A stretch of DNA of 64,000 nt, taken from contig CM046303.1 of the NCBI GenBank assembly GCA_025267735.1, positions 45,273,380 through 45,337,379 on the forward strand, given 5' to 3'. Positions 33,985-46,517 of this stretch are shown piece after piece. Each line of letters starts with the position of its first letter. Within the stretch, counting starts at the first letter, position 1. Under the pieces are notes generated by a model. That model did no database searches and had not been told where the DNA came from. It saw nothing but the letters and a program-made list of their open reading frames with translations. The position numbers were made by a program, and so were the translations under genes. The stretch is from Mactra quadrangularis (taxonomy: Eukaryota; Mollusca; Bivalvia; Venerida; Mactridae).

Positions 33985-36900
33985 GAATTTATCTTACCGA
34001 GTACTAATTTTGGAGTAGAAAAATAAGGTTTCGTCAGCGCTATCATTTATAAATTTTGTTACTGACTGGATATTAGAATCTACTGACCTAATATGGGATA
34101 ATACATGGTCAGCACGTGACCGCTCTCGGCCAATGAAAAATGAGTATTCTGTACGAGGTAAGATAAGATTGAATATCTCTACAATATTTAATTCAGCCTG
34201 TTCAACTTCTTCGTTAAAAATGTGAGAATGCTTGTTGAAGCATAGAATGCCATAAAAAACACTGTTGTAATTATATTTATATTTACTTGGCAATGCATTC
34301 CTTGGACAGTCGGACTCCTAGATTTCTGGCCTGAACTTATAACCTAGTACTATGCACTTACCCTGACCAGTAGCTCACTAGTGCCTCACTAAATACTGAC
34401 GTAGGCTGGAGAATGGCCATAGAAAATATTTCTTCTACAAACTACTTCATCACCAAACTACACAAAGGTTCAAAGGTGTGAAAGGTCCCATCCAAAGTTT
34501 ACTTCTGTTGTTGGTAATTGTGTAAATTGTTTCCAGTAAAAAGTTAAGAGTTATTTCACTTGGTTGGGTATTCTCAGTAACATTGACCTAATTAATATCT
34601 TTTTTTGGTTAAAAAAACCATTTGCAAAAATCTTAAAATGTTCGTTGAAAAAAATATTTTTACTGTGAATGATCAACTTGTCAATTTTAAAAAAGTAAAA
34701 CAACCCATATGTAAAAAAGGTTTATTGGAAAAATCAGCTCCTTTTTGAATAAGGCTTTATAAGTGATATACGAGCATGATATTTTTTAATGTTTCAATTT
34801 GCTGTTTCATTTCCTATAAAAGTACTGATTTTGCACCATTATCAATGACATATTGATGAAATATTGGTTTTATGTACATTTAAGTGGAATAAATAAATTT
34901 TTGTAAAAGTTTATTACTCCATAAAATATGTTTGAAAGCAATGGTTGTTTAAGTTTATACATTATACATAATTGTATATGTTTTATTATCTCATTAAATA
35001 TGTTTGAAAGAAATAGTTGTTTCAGTCTTAAATGCCAGTATAATCATAAATTTAAATGTTGTATAGTTTATTTATAATTATTTATAATTTATATCATGTC
35101 AGATGAAATGCAATCTGATTAAAACCCGATCTAAAATTTCCACTCGCCTACATGCTAATTTAGATCTGACCTTTTTCAAACGAAGGTCACGTTCAGGTGA
35201 CCTTTTCTCACCATAATATTCATGACGAAATTGTTATGATACGTAACTTGTTTACATCGTCTACGTCACGCAATTTGAAATGAGCCGCCCAATCGCAGAC
35301 TGAATAATACCGCTGTTAAATTAGCATGCAAACCTTGGTCTAAAAATAGAAATTACGAAATCAAAATGTGATTAATAGTGTTTTCGTCTAGATGAAAGCT
35401 ACGCATTGATTGGTCGACACAAAGTTCATCTCAACGTGACCTTCCACAGAGACAGTAGAGATCCTGTAAGACAATACTTTACAGGATATCTGTTTACGGA
35501 GATTGGATGAAATCACTTTACTAATGGGCCGGCCCTTCTGAAATTGTAAAATAGTAATCATGATTCTACAGTCTTGTTTAAACTTAAACCAAACTTTATA
35601 AGGGTGTGGTATATTTGTATAGGTAGTCAGACTCTATTTCAAACTATAGGTACGGAATGTGCTTATAGTTCAGTCAGTATAAAAATTGCAATTCAAAGCA
35701 GATCGTCTGTAGTGACAGATACAATTATTTCTAAACCCTTTATGGTGACCTGAAAACTGACTATTTCTTGCACGGAGCTATAGTGCTGACTAGTGCAATG
35801 AGATGTGCGACTAAGTAAAGAGTCATTCACATTGTTAGCTGGATTTTTCAACGAAAAAAATCAGCTAATATTTTGGTGAAACACGGGCGGGCGGTTGGTC
35901 GGACGTCCGGCGTCATTAACATTTGCGTTAAAGTTTTTCTTTTCCATATATTTCTGCCATTTATTGTCAGATCTTTATGAAACTTCATACAATGATAACA
36001 TGCCATGTGATAAACAGAATTACTGATGGTTGACTTAGTCCAGGTCACTGATTGGGCACAGTCCAAAAAGATGGCAGTAAAATGTGAGCTAATGAAATAC
36101 TTACATTTTTAGAGATAATGCTCTTATAAGAATTAAACATATTAGTAAATTTAGCACTTTTAAAAGTGACATCACAAGTATACTTGAAGTATGAATTAGG
36201 TAGGTAAGAATGAAAACTACGATTCATAAACTTAGGTAAGATATCAGCATTTCCACGGAATGTTGAAATACTACTGAAGCTTTATAGTTGTGAATGGGAT
36301 TTTACTCAGTTTAATACACCAGATACCATTTTTCGGCGCAGCTGTCTAAGCCAACTTTTGACCTATATTTCAACCAATACAATTTGCTCTACCATAGCTG
36401 TTTGTCCAATGGAAAGAAATGGATAAACACATGACGCCATTGGCTATTTGTGATAAACTGGTGCGTAGCACGTACAGTAGCTGCTGACTATTTACTCTGT
36501 GTATGATAAGTGACTCACTATGCTAATTGATCACACATTCGTCGTGGTACTCCCCTTGCGGTATAACTAAACTGCGAATATGACTCAGGGCACGTTTGGA
36601 ATGGGTTTTCTTTTGTCATATGTAGGCCGCCATTGAGCATTTTATATCAAATTGTTTAATGTTCGCCAGAAAAGTAACCTAAATCGTTTGGTCATTCTGG
36701 AAAGAAGTGATTTTTATTCGAAAATCCATGGCATTGTTATCAAAGATGTTTTTAATTTTAGGATCGGACAGATTTTCCAAATTGACAAATCAGCGAAGTG
36801 GCAATATATTCGGACACAAATTGTCAGTTGAGGCTGAATTGCAATTTCGGACAAACTACATTTGACCTATAGGTAATACATGTACGCCAAAAATGAACCC

Positions 36901-37469
36901 AGCAGAGTGCCGAATATCTTTTTTAAAGATAATTCTTGTTTGCATATATTTAGACAGTATGGATGGTAATTGCAGACACCTATATGTAATTTCCACCATA
37001 AAACAATGAGAAAATCATGATAAACTGGGGAAATAATTCATGTCATAAATTCAATGGTGTTTTATTACATGGACATAAATTCTCTCCTCAGACATTAACA
37101 AATCATACATTACAGTTATTCATTTTAATTGCTAAGACTTGTTCCAGAATCTTACTCAACAGAAACAACAATATTTTAATATTTGTTAACAGATCAAACG
37201 ATTGGCAGTCTGAAAAATTTAAAGCATGTTCAACAAATTGCTCTTAATGCAGTGAATTTGAACTACTTGTACATTCAGTTACATGTATTGAATAAAAAGC
37301 TTTAAGATAAAAATAGTGGATAAGAAACATTAATATTTCAATAATGACAAATACACTGCAATTAATTCTAACATAGTTAAGTGCGTTTTCACTGTATAAG
37401 CGTAAGATTATAGTAACTTACTTTTCTATACATTATCATAATGTTAATAATAAAGTGTTTTCATAAAGA
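33985..37469. other. Non-coding interval after FLCN
   Basis: No exon recognised. 35,837-35,868 is a small hairpin (TAGCTGGATTTTT with its inverse) that begins a dispersed repeat containing GGGCGGGCGGTTGGTCGG and running to about 36,110. The rest is AT-rich without assignable structure. Confidence 0.45.
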
Positions 37470-38090
37470 CCTTTTTAGCTCGACTTTTCGAAGTAATGGA
37501 GAGCTCTCCTACTCGCCCTAGCATCGGCGTGCGCGTCCATATTTCTGATTACAGTTTTTGTGCAGTAAAATATATCTTACAATAACTTTTTTATGTCTTA
37601 AGGTATCAACTTCAAACTTCAAAAAAAATGTTTCTTATTACCAACTACATCTCATGTGACAAGGTCCATTACTCCAAATACATTTTATTCAGAATTATCT
37701 CCCCTTGAACTTAGAATTTTCTTTAAAAATATTTGTTTTTACTGCAACTGTTTTATTTCTGTAGGTATCAATTTCAAACTTTAAATATGTTCCTTATTAT
37801 CAACCAAATCTCATGTGACAAGGTTCATAATTCCATTTTTTTTCAAAATTGTCTCCCCTTGAACTTAGAATTTTCTTTAAAAAATATTTGTTTTTACTGC
37901 AAATATTTTATTTCTGTAGGTATCAACTTCAAACTTTAAATATATGTTACTTATTATCAACCACATATCATGTGACAAGGTTTCATAACTCCAAATATTT
38001 TTTTTTCAAAATTGTCTCCTGTGATCTTAAACTTTTCTTTAAAAAACGAAACATTTTTCTTACTTTAACAAACAAGATGAAAAAAATAAA
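37470..38090 (+). repeat. Dispersed element with about 160-bp internal tandem repeat (copy 1)
   Basis: Starts TTTTTAGCTCGACTTTTCGA, then GAGAGCTCTCCTACTCGCCC, then about three copies of a unit containing TATCAACTTCAAACTTTAAA, CATCTCATGTGACAAGG and TCTCCCCTTGAACTTAGA. The same element is at 60,511-61,566. Short open frames inside are not genes. Confidence 0.85.
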
Positions 38091-38357
38091 AATGGCTAAA
38101 AATACGATTTTTCATGCTTACACATTATTTCTATCAAAATTAGACCAAAAACGAACTTTTTTCATTTTTGGAAATTTTTTATTAACCCTTTACTGGTTGC
38201 GACATGTGTGAAAAGTAGCCATTTTTTCACCATTACGCGCTAGGGCTATTTCAAGATGCTCTAATTTCATTACTAATAATCATACAGATATGCAACTTGA
38301 CCAAGTTATTCCCTGGGTGAATGTCTTTTAGAAAAACCAAATTGAGTCCCGATCCCC

Positions 38358-38371
38358 GTTACCATGGCAAC
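38358..38371. promoter_or_regulatory. Candidate RFX X-box upstream of lectin gene 1
   Basis: GTTACCATGGCAAC is a near-perfect inverted-repeat X-box (GTTNCC-AT-GGNAAC), 820 bases before the first lectin gene's ATG. A perfect palindromic version lies before the second gene. Function is inferred from motif only. Confidence 0.4.
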
Positions 38372-39190
38372 GCTGAGGCGGAGCAAAAACGACAAAAAAT
38401 GCAATTTTCGGGGTCATTGAGTGCAGAGAAAGGGCGCCAAATGCTGATAAGAAAACATGTTTTCAGTATCTGAAAAGACCTGTCACTTTAGACCTCAATT
38501 TTGGAAAATATTACAGTTTGAAGTGCAAATGTGGGGTGGAACTTTTTCCACATGCGTAATCATATGCATTATTATATAGATACCACACAGAACCTCCCCC
38601 TTGTTTTAAAATTAAGAAAATACTTATATTCGCAAAATAATGATTTTTTAGTTTTTGATGTAAGTATATCTGAAAACAAATATTCATCTGTGAGTATAAT
38701 TTTTTTTTACACACATGTTGATCTATATTTAATAAACAATTATTTCTACTTAACTAAATTATACTTAAAACTAAATAACTAAAAACTACTTATAACATAT
38801 ACAATAGTAAATATATATAATATATACATGTATATAATCAATATTGTGTTCTTAAACAAATATTGCATACAAACATTTTAATTAGTAATCCACTCATCAG
38901 CTGTTGTTATCCAAGTTGAAATCTGCGAAAGCGCAGTTTTAAGTGCGTTATTTTCTAACAAGACGATAAAATGTTTTTCCTAGCCAATATTTGATTCACT
39001 TTAATATCAATTACTATATATACGGTTGAGTGCTCGTCTAATTGTATACATAATTCATCGATGTTTTCCATTTTGAATATTTCTCCTCTTCCTAATTATA
39101 AATGATAAATGCATTTTGACGTTTCATAGTGAGTTTTAGTGTAGGCCTACTGCATTCTTTGTTTTCGTCACACATATCAGGACTTGAGAA

Positions 39191-42100
39191 ATGGCTATTC
39201 ATGTCGAACGCCTTCTGTGTATCATTGTATTTATTGTTTTTGAAATTAACTACGTCGCAGGTATTTAGTTTTTTAATTGACTCATTAAATTTCATTATAA
39301 AATGTCTACCCCTAAATATTGTAACGGGGGCACATAACTGTAAAATGTCATTTATTGTACCGTGACACATCATTGTAAAAGGACACTCTTCTTCTTGAAT
39401 CGAGACATATGATTGTAAATGCTAACCTTCATTTTGTACCTTGCCATATAATTGTTAAATAGCAATATTTATTTTGTACCATGCCATATAATTGTAAATG
39501 CTAACCTTCATTTTGTACCATGCCATATAATTGTAAATGCTAACCTTCATTTTGTACCATGCCATATAATTGTTAAATAACAACATTTATTTTATACCAT
39601 GCCATATAATTGTTAATGTTAAATAACAACATTTATTTTATACCATGCCATATAATTGTTAATGTTAAATAACAACATTTATTTTATACCATGTCATATA
39701 ATTGTTAAATAACAACATTTATATTTAACCATGACATATCCTGGAGGGTCCATTAGTCGCGAGAATAAGCAACAAACCATTAAAATATTATCAACAAATG
39801 TTAGATGGCCTACATTTTTGTATTTACCAGGGCTCGAATTTAATATCGCATACTCGCAAAATGCTAGTGGATTTTGAAAATTGCGAGTAACTTTTATTTT
39901 AACTCGCAAATTTCCGCGAGTTGAAATGGCTACTTTAAATTTAATATAGTACTATGTTGTTTTATATTGCATATGAAAAATACCATGTATGCCATTAAAA
40001 TTTGAAGAAAAATGCAAGCGATTTTCTTCATTTTTGCGAGTCGAAATAAAATCAACTCGCAAATGTTTGCAAGTTCAATTTTTCGTTAAATTCGAGCCCT
40101 GTATTTACTGAAAAATTTAATTATTTGCTGACATGATGCTCCAAGAATTTTTCGAAAAGATTTGACCGAGTTACAACTTCGATCTTTTTGTTGTCGCCCA
40201 TTTTGGAAATACTCCTGAAGTCGCGGATGGCACTTAGTTTGGATGAGAAAAAGTAGCCCTCTAAAAAGCTAGTGTTTGTAATATAGTAAAAATATGTTGT
40301 TTTGCACATTTATATTTTGTTATGATGAAATTGCTTGCTTTTATGCATATTTTGAAATAGGAAGATCAAGAGTTGTCTTCTCTTAAAATCTCCATCAAGT
40401 TCCATACTGACGTCACATGATTCTAAGTACACAAAAATGGCCGCGACCTAAGGACACTCGCGACTTAAGGGCATACGACGATATGATTGTAAAATAACAA
40501 CATCTATTTTGTGCCATGACATATAATTGTTGAATGTCATCATTCATAATCTACCGTTACATGTAATTGTTAAATAACAACTTTCATATTGTACCGTTAC
40601 ATGTAATTTTTAAAAAACAACATTCAGTTGTACCGTGCCATATACTTGTTAAATAACAACATTCATATTTTACCGTGACATATAATTGTAAAATGTCAAC
40701 ATTCAATTTGTACAATAACGTATAATTGTTAAATAACAACATTTGTTTTGTACCATGACATATAATTGTAAAATGTCAACATTCATTTTGTACCATGCCA
40801 TATAGTTGTATAAAGGAGAAGAACTATTTTCTTTCGTTCTAATCCTTTCAAGGAATATCTTATTTGTACATTTGTAAAATTTGTATATTCTTGTAATTTT
40901 GTGATATTCTGAGAATAAATATGTTTAAACTAAACTGTCAACATTCATTTTGTAACATGTCATATAGTTGCAAAATGTCAACATTCATTTTGTAACATGT
41001 CATATAGTTGTAAAATGTCAACATTCATTTTGTACCATGCTATATAGTTGCAAAATGTCAACATTCATTTTGTACCATGCCATATAGTTGTAAAATGTCA
41101 ACATTCATTTTGTACCATGCCATATAGTTGTAAAATGTCAACATTCATTTTATACTGTGACAAAAATTTGTAAAATGTTATACATGTATCTTATGAACTG
41201 ACGTGAATGACGGAAGTGTTATGATTTATAAAAATAATATGTAACATTTAAAAGTGATTCTTTTCCTAGTATATTGCATTACATTGTGTGACTTCATTAT
41301 GTCACCATATGTCTATCACAAGTTTAATGATTGTAGTAGGTACACGTTATGTTAATGTTTCGTCTCCTTTGTTTATCGTACCTTTGAAGCAGTGTTAGAA
41401 TGATGATTTAGCTAAACTCACAATCAGACAAACTTGATTATGTGAACACTTTAATATATTAAGTTATATGTAATGTTTTACTGCACTTATTTCAATAAGA
41501 CGAAATATTAATTTAACTGGGCGAACATTTTCATCTCGTTAAAGTTCTTTTTAAAGGTGTTATGTTTAAAAGTATTAAGTCTCAAAATTATAATCTTAAC
41601 TTTATTTTTTTAATATTAAAGTTAAATAAGTAATAATTGCATGTTTTCGTTTTGAATCAAAATGATGAGACACATAAAAACAGTTATTATATTATTATAA
41701 ATATTACACATACAGTTATATATATATTATATAATAATATATGTGTTTATTTTTCAGCCCTTAGCAATGTTGCTCTTGGAAAACCGGCATTTCAAACAGA
41801 TATATGGGAACCATATGATGCGTCGAGAGCTGTGGATGGCAATACCAATGGTATTATGTATCATGGTTCGTGTATGCATACCAAGGGGATTGAAAATGGA
41901 GATTATTGGGAAGTTGATCTTGAAGATGTATATAAAATTGGTCATGTTATTGTGTATAATAGACTAGACTGTTGTGGTGAGAACATGTAGTTGTAATTTA
42001 CTTTTCTTTTCCATGAAATACAATTAAGCTATATACAAATGTTTATTGTTAAAACTTGTTAGACCCGCGTCTTGTTTGGTCTTGTGTGTTCTTGTTTTGG

Positions 42101-45100
42101 TACTTTGTTCGCTATTTCTTGACTTATTCTGGAAATATATTCTAGACATTTAACGTCGATAAACTGAAATGTTGAGGATAGGTTATAAATGTAAAGTTTG
42201 TAGCGATTTTGTCCTTACTAGCTGACTTTCAGAAACGTTGCCAGAAATATATACCTTTAATTAATGGTACACACAACACTCTGTGTAAAATCGCTGTGAT
42301 CGTATTTTGGTGATATATTATTCCTTTAAAAACCCTGCATAATTATATTAAAGTTGATAATAGAAGTACGAGTAAATAATTATCTTGTGCAATACAGCAC
42401 ATTGTAAGCCATCAATCCTTATCTAGAAGCTTTTCTACCCATGCTGCCTTTAGTTTTTATTTGTTTAAGCGTATCTGCAGGTGAAAAAATGAGTCAAACA
42501 CGACAATTTATGCCCAACTCAAAATCATCTGTTGACGTCATTTGTTGTTTCGAAGCCATGACTCTAAAATCTCTGCTATGCAATATCCATTCAAAACTTT
42601 CAGGAAATGATGTCGAGACGTTACGCTAGTGTAATTAATGTTGGCGCATAATTCGTACTAAAATTTAGTGCGTAATACCATGTTTCAGAATGTTTTCAAA
42701 ATAAGTAAAATAATAGCGTGCTTCAAGTGACCTAACAGTGGTTGCTATAGCATTTGCTATACCATTTATTCTTTCTACATATTGATAATCTGTTCACCAA
42801 TATGATTGTGAAAACGCAAATGAATTGTTTTACACTTATTTTAGTTTTAATGTGATTTGACAAAAGGTAAATATTTTTGAAGTGAATTCCGTGAATTTAT
42901 CAATCACCCCTCGTATACGCATAAAATAAATTGACGTTTAAACATACTATTTTCTGACATTACTTATGGCATCTATATTAGACTTGCATTAAACTCAAGT
43001 ACATGTATTCAGGGTTCGTACAGTCTTGAAAAGGCTCTAAAGTTTGATAGTTGTCTTGAAAATGCCCTTAATTTCATGGCTTGCCCTGAAAAGCCCCTAA
43101 ATGTGCACTGTAAGGCCCTAATTGCTATTTTAGTAGCCCTAAATTTAGTTTGGAAATTATTTTGTTGGTTGTTTTTTTGTCATATACTTAACAGTGTAGA
43201 ACTGGAATTACTCAGTTAAAATAAAAAAGCGACATTTTACTTTTTAAAACCGTGAAAACCTTTGTGTTATTTCTACTGTCTTGTGAACGTTATAATATAT
43301 TTCGGGTCGTTTGTTAGATATTTCTTGACTGACTTTCGCAAATTATAGCGGAAATTTATACGTTAATCCTTAGCTCACTAAATAAAGTAAAAATTAATTT
43401 TACACTGAAATAGACAAAACATGTAATCTTATTGATATATTTTTGCTTGTTTTCAGGGCATTTTACTAGGAACGTTTCAGTGTTTGTAGGTTTCAGCCGA
43501 GATGATTATGTATTGTATAGTTATCTTGAAGGCGAGCTAGGTTCTAAGCACACATTTCTGATGGATTCACATACATATGGACGTTGGGTGAGAATTACAC
43601 GTTATATAGTAGCACGAATTGATGCATTGTTTCTCTGCGAAGTAGAAGTATTCGCAGAAAGATTGACCAATGTTAACAATGGTAAGTGAAGCGTTGTTTC
43701 TTCTGATTGGTATTTGATTATATAAATTTGAGAATATTGTAATGACATTAAAATATTCTCACATTATGAAATTGTTAAGAGTGATTCTACAACTACACTT
43801 TAGTTTTGAATTTAAAGATATGTATAGTCCAAAAGAATTAACCTGAGCTTGACCTTGTGGCGTAGCGGATGCTACGGATTGTTACGTTGCCACACTGTTG
43901 TGTGAATCATGTGTTTGGTATACAAACACCAACATTAATACTTAGGATATAGTTTATAACAAAACAAGTTTGTATATGACGTTTAATAATGGTCCGTGAT
44001 CGTTATTGTTTACAAACATACTTAATAAAGTTCTAAATCTATTATCATAACTTATAAGTCCAGATTCAAAGCAATGTTCCTAACTTATATGTTCGAGCCG
44101 CTAACAGCGCTCGAACATCTTAATAATTATTTCTTATAAACTACATGTTTCTAGCCTGCGTTTTAAAAGCTAACTGACAAGCAACGACATCAACTCACAA
44201 CTTGACCATCTGTCAAATGTATGTATGTACTCTAGATATGTCTATATGATTAATTAGACATGTTTAGAATCGCCCATTATGCGACAACCTTTATGCAAGA
44301 ATATATTAAACTCAATATTTACAATATATTTTTGTCTTCGTTTGTAAATCGCGTTTTATCGGAAGCTTTCGGCAAAATACACGTACTGAACAATTAATGT
44401 TTTCATAAGAAAAATATACTTTGAAACTGTGCCATAATATTGCTGACTTACTTGTTTCCCCCAAAAAAATATGTGTCCAAATTTTAAAGTAAAATAACAT
44501 GCCACTTTAAATTAATTGATTTATAGTCACATCGGTTTTTATAAACACGTGTATAACCGTATACACACACATACGGAAACTCACGATTTAATGTGAGTGA
44601 AGTGTGTAATTATTATAATTAGGTAGTCCAAGCTCAGGTTAATTCTGTTGGACTATAAGATAAGGGAAATTGATTTATCCAACGTATATGTAAGAGATTA
44701 AGTATTTATAATGTGCATTTACTAAGCGCATACATAAATTGATTTGTACATATCAAATATGAATATCAGTGTTTTAATAAATATGATTTAGGTTTTAATC
44801 GCCATGTAAGATGTTTTAACCACATTGCCATTTAAGTAGTCCTTAACCACATACTTGATATAGTGCGGACACATTGACCCCGACCTGACCTTTATGCAAG
44901 AATATTCATTACATTTAATACGAAGGTAGTATTAATGTTCGAAAACAATCGGATTATACCGTCAAGGCTCGAATGTAATTATAACACAGGGATTAATTTT
45001 AAAGTACATTTAAAGTGTACAATGAGTCTCTATTACACATAGGCCGGACCAGAATATTATACGATGAGGCTAGCTACCAATTCAAAAGTAATAGGTTTTA

Positions 45101-46305
45101 GCCCCACAACCGCCATCCCCGCCCATTTTATTATAATTTGTAATTACAAATGTAAGAAAACAAGTTTCACGTTTGAATGCACATATATACTCTATACATG
45201 TCTTGTTAAACTTATAATGTAAGCCATAGCCGACATTACACCCTCAAAACCTACAAGCCCCATGCAACCCTACTAAGTACCCGCCGATGCTATTTACAAT
45301 CAATGTAAATCGACTGCTTATTTTAAATACGTAACGAGCCGAAGTGTAGATTAGGCGTGGTATTGATTTTCGCCGGGATATGTGTATCTGATAATAAGAT
45401 GCAAATGAGAAAGGTAAGGTCGGGGTCAATATGTCCGCACTTTTTTTTATACTTTATAAATAGATTTTAATGAATGGGATCATGGGTTATCAGCACTTCG
45501 CACATATGGATATCTCTTTATTTTATTGTTGCCTAATTTAATTGAGGCATACACAAAGCATGCAATTACAGACGGATTTACTTCACCAAAGATATATAGC
45601 CGCGGTCGTGGCGTAGTGGTTAGCATGTCTGACTTCGAATCCGGAGATCGCGGGTTCGAGCCCGGTCGCGGTAGGTCATACCCTATACATGAGTTGTCGG
45701 CCTCGTGGTAAGGTAAGTTAGTACTGGTGATAGAAAAGTGTCCAGGAAACCTATAGTAGGAAGAGCTGGCCGTCGTATATATGACCTAAATATGTGTTGA
45801 ATACGACGTTAAAGAACAAAACAAAAACAAAAAAACACCAAAGATATAGATAAAACCTTCTGACTTCAAATGGTCAGCTTTACATATCCTTGATCACAGA
45901 CAGAGCACACCAAAAGTTAATTAATTATACGTAGACTTGTTTACCGAAAAGCTATATTTATGTTTTACTCGATTATGATGGCGTCATAAACGACTAAACG
46001 GCGCTTTCAAGCATTTTGGTAATGCTAATAATTGTCATTTTGCTGCTATTGGCTAAAAAGTTAAATCATTTCGTCGTTATTTTTCAGTGAGATTTGAACT
46101 ACTTTCCAACAAGATCGGCGTTGCTACAGTTTTAAGCGTAGTCTCAAACAGTTCAGCGATAATATGTGCGACTCTATGCAGGTCTTCAATCAATTGTGCC
46201 GGGTTCAACTTTGATACATCCACCTTGGATTGTGCAACGCTTGCAACAGCTAAGACTTCAAGTGATAACATGCAGGGTTCTATAAAATTTTATCGCAAGG
46301 GATAA
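39191..46305 (+). CDS. Secreted F-type lectin (FTP) domain + PAN-like domain protein, gene 1
   Basis: Four coding exons: 39,191-39,260; 41,758-41,976; 43,457-43,681; 46,088-46,305. All introns are phase 1 and GT-AG; 243 residues. Exon 1 encodes a signal peptide (MAIHVERLLCIIVFIVF..., to residue 23). Exons 2-3 encode one fucolectin-type galactose-binding domain (24-171): NVALGKPAFQT, AVDG, DYWEVDLEDVY, RLDCC and GRWVRI. Exon 4 (172-243) is a PAN/apple-like domain with four cysteines. Of the F-type lectin fucose-binding set, H64, R92 and D94 are present, but the downstream R/K position is F99, so sugar binding may be altered. Likely extracellular, possibly innate recognition. Introns contain minisatellites, MITEs and a young SINE. 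Confidence 0.85.
39370..39735. repeat. 40-50-bp minisatellite, lectin gene 1 intron 1 (block 1)
   Basis: Repeats of CATTTTGTACCATGCCATAT then AATTGTTAAATAACAAC or ATTGTAAATGCTAACCTT, in units of about 38-50 bases. Continued at 40,480-41,170. Confidence 0.85.
39828..40100. mobile_element. hAT-like MITE with CAGGGCTCGAATTTAA ends (copy 1)
   Basis: TIR CAGGGCTCGAATTTAA and its inverse. The perfect 8-bp repeat GTATTTAC is at 39,820-39,827 and 40,101-40,108. The interior has several ACTCGCAAA/TTTGCGAGT motifs. Inserted in the minisatellite of intron 1. Copy 2 is at 56,506. Confidence 0.85.
40480..41170. repeat. 40-bp minisatellite, lectin gene 1 intron 1 (block 2)
   Basis: The unit TTGTAAAATGTCAACATTCA plus TTTTGTACCATGCCATATAG is repeated about 15 times and is nearly perfect toward the right end. 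It is interrupted at 40,815-40,935 by an unrelated interspersed sequence. A remnant of the unit occurs at the equivalent place in gene 2 (about 51,000-51,060). Confidence 0.9.
40815..40936 (+). repeat. Interspersed repeat AAAGGAGAAGAACTAT... (copy 1)
   Basis: Nearly identical to 51,455-51,585, including CTTTCGTTCTAATCCTTTCA and ending GAGAATAAATATGTTTAAAC. The AATAAA near the end suggests the 3' tail of a retroposed sequence; its class is unknown. Confidence 0.75.
43010..43150. mobile_element. Single end of a hAT-like MITE, lectin gene 1 intron 2
   Basis: Begins CAGGGTTCGTACAGTCTTGA, followed by repeated CTTGAAAA and GCCCTAAAT motifs, typical of one end of a non-autonomous element. I did not find its partner end. 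Confidence 0.35.
43823..44657. mobile_element. MITE with TATAGTCCAA ends, lectin gene 1 intron 3
   Basis: The left end TATAGTCCAAAAGAATTAAC and the inverted right end TATAGTCCAACAGAATTAAC continue through CTGAGCTTG, a TIR of about 28 bases with one mismatch. The ends begin with TA, consistent with a TA target duplication (Tc1/mariner-like). Confidence 0.75.
44862..45441. mobile_element. MITE with AGTGCGGACA ends, lectin gene 1 intron 3
   Basis: AGTGCGGACACATTGACCCC and its inverse (one mismatch) continue to CGACCT, about 27 bases of TIR. 580 bp, no gene, no clear target duplication. Confidence 0.7.
45597..45835 (+). mobile_element. Full-length tRNA-derived SINE with 13-bp target duplication
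   Basis: The tRNA-like head (45,600-45,672) has a paired CCGCGGT acceptor end, A box TGGCGTAGTGGTTAGC and B box GGGTTCGAGCCC. A body and tail ending TACGACGTTAAAGAACAAAA plus A-rich run follow. The perfect 13-bp repeat CACCAAAGATATA flanks it (45,584-45,596 and 45,836-45,848). The undecayed duplication marks a recent L1/LINE-type insertion. Confidence 0.9.
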
Positions 46306-46517
46306 ACCATATGAAGCATGATATCTCGGACTTCTTATCATATTTTATTCAAAAAGGACCGTGGGTTCTTATATGTATTTGATGTAAACACTGACGTGTC
46401 AGTAGATTTTATGTGATATTAAAACACCTATGACAATACTGTGGTTTGTGCCTAGATCCTTGGTAAATAATTCTATCAGGACTGAATGATTTATTTCAAT
46501 AGTTTATGATTCACAAA
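46306..46517. other. Presumed 3' UTR/flank of lectin gene 1
   Basis: AT-rich; no polyadenylation signal can be fixed with confidence. Confidence 0.35.

Noticed and set aside
45600..45672. Functional tRNA gene (possible TCG anticodon)
   Set aside because: Anticodon stem has a mismatch, the sequence continues into a SINE body and A-rich tail, and target duplications enclose the whole.
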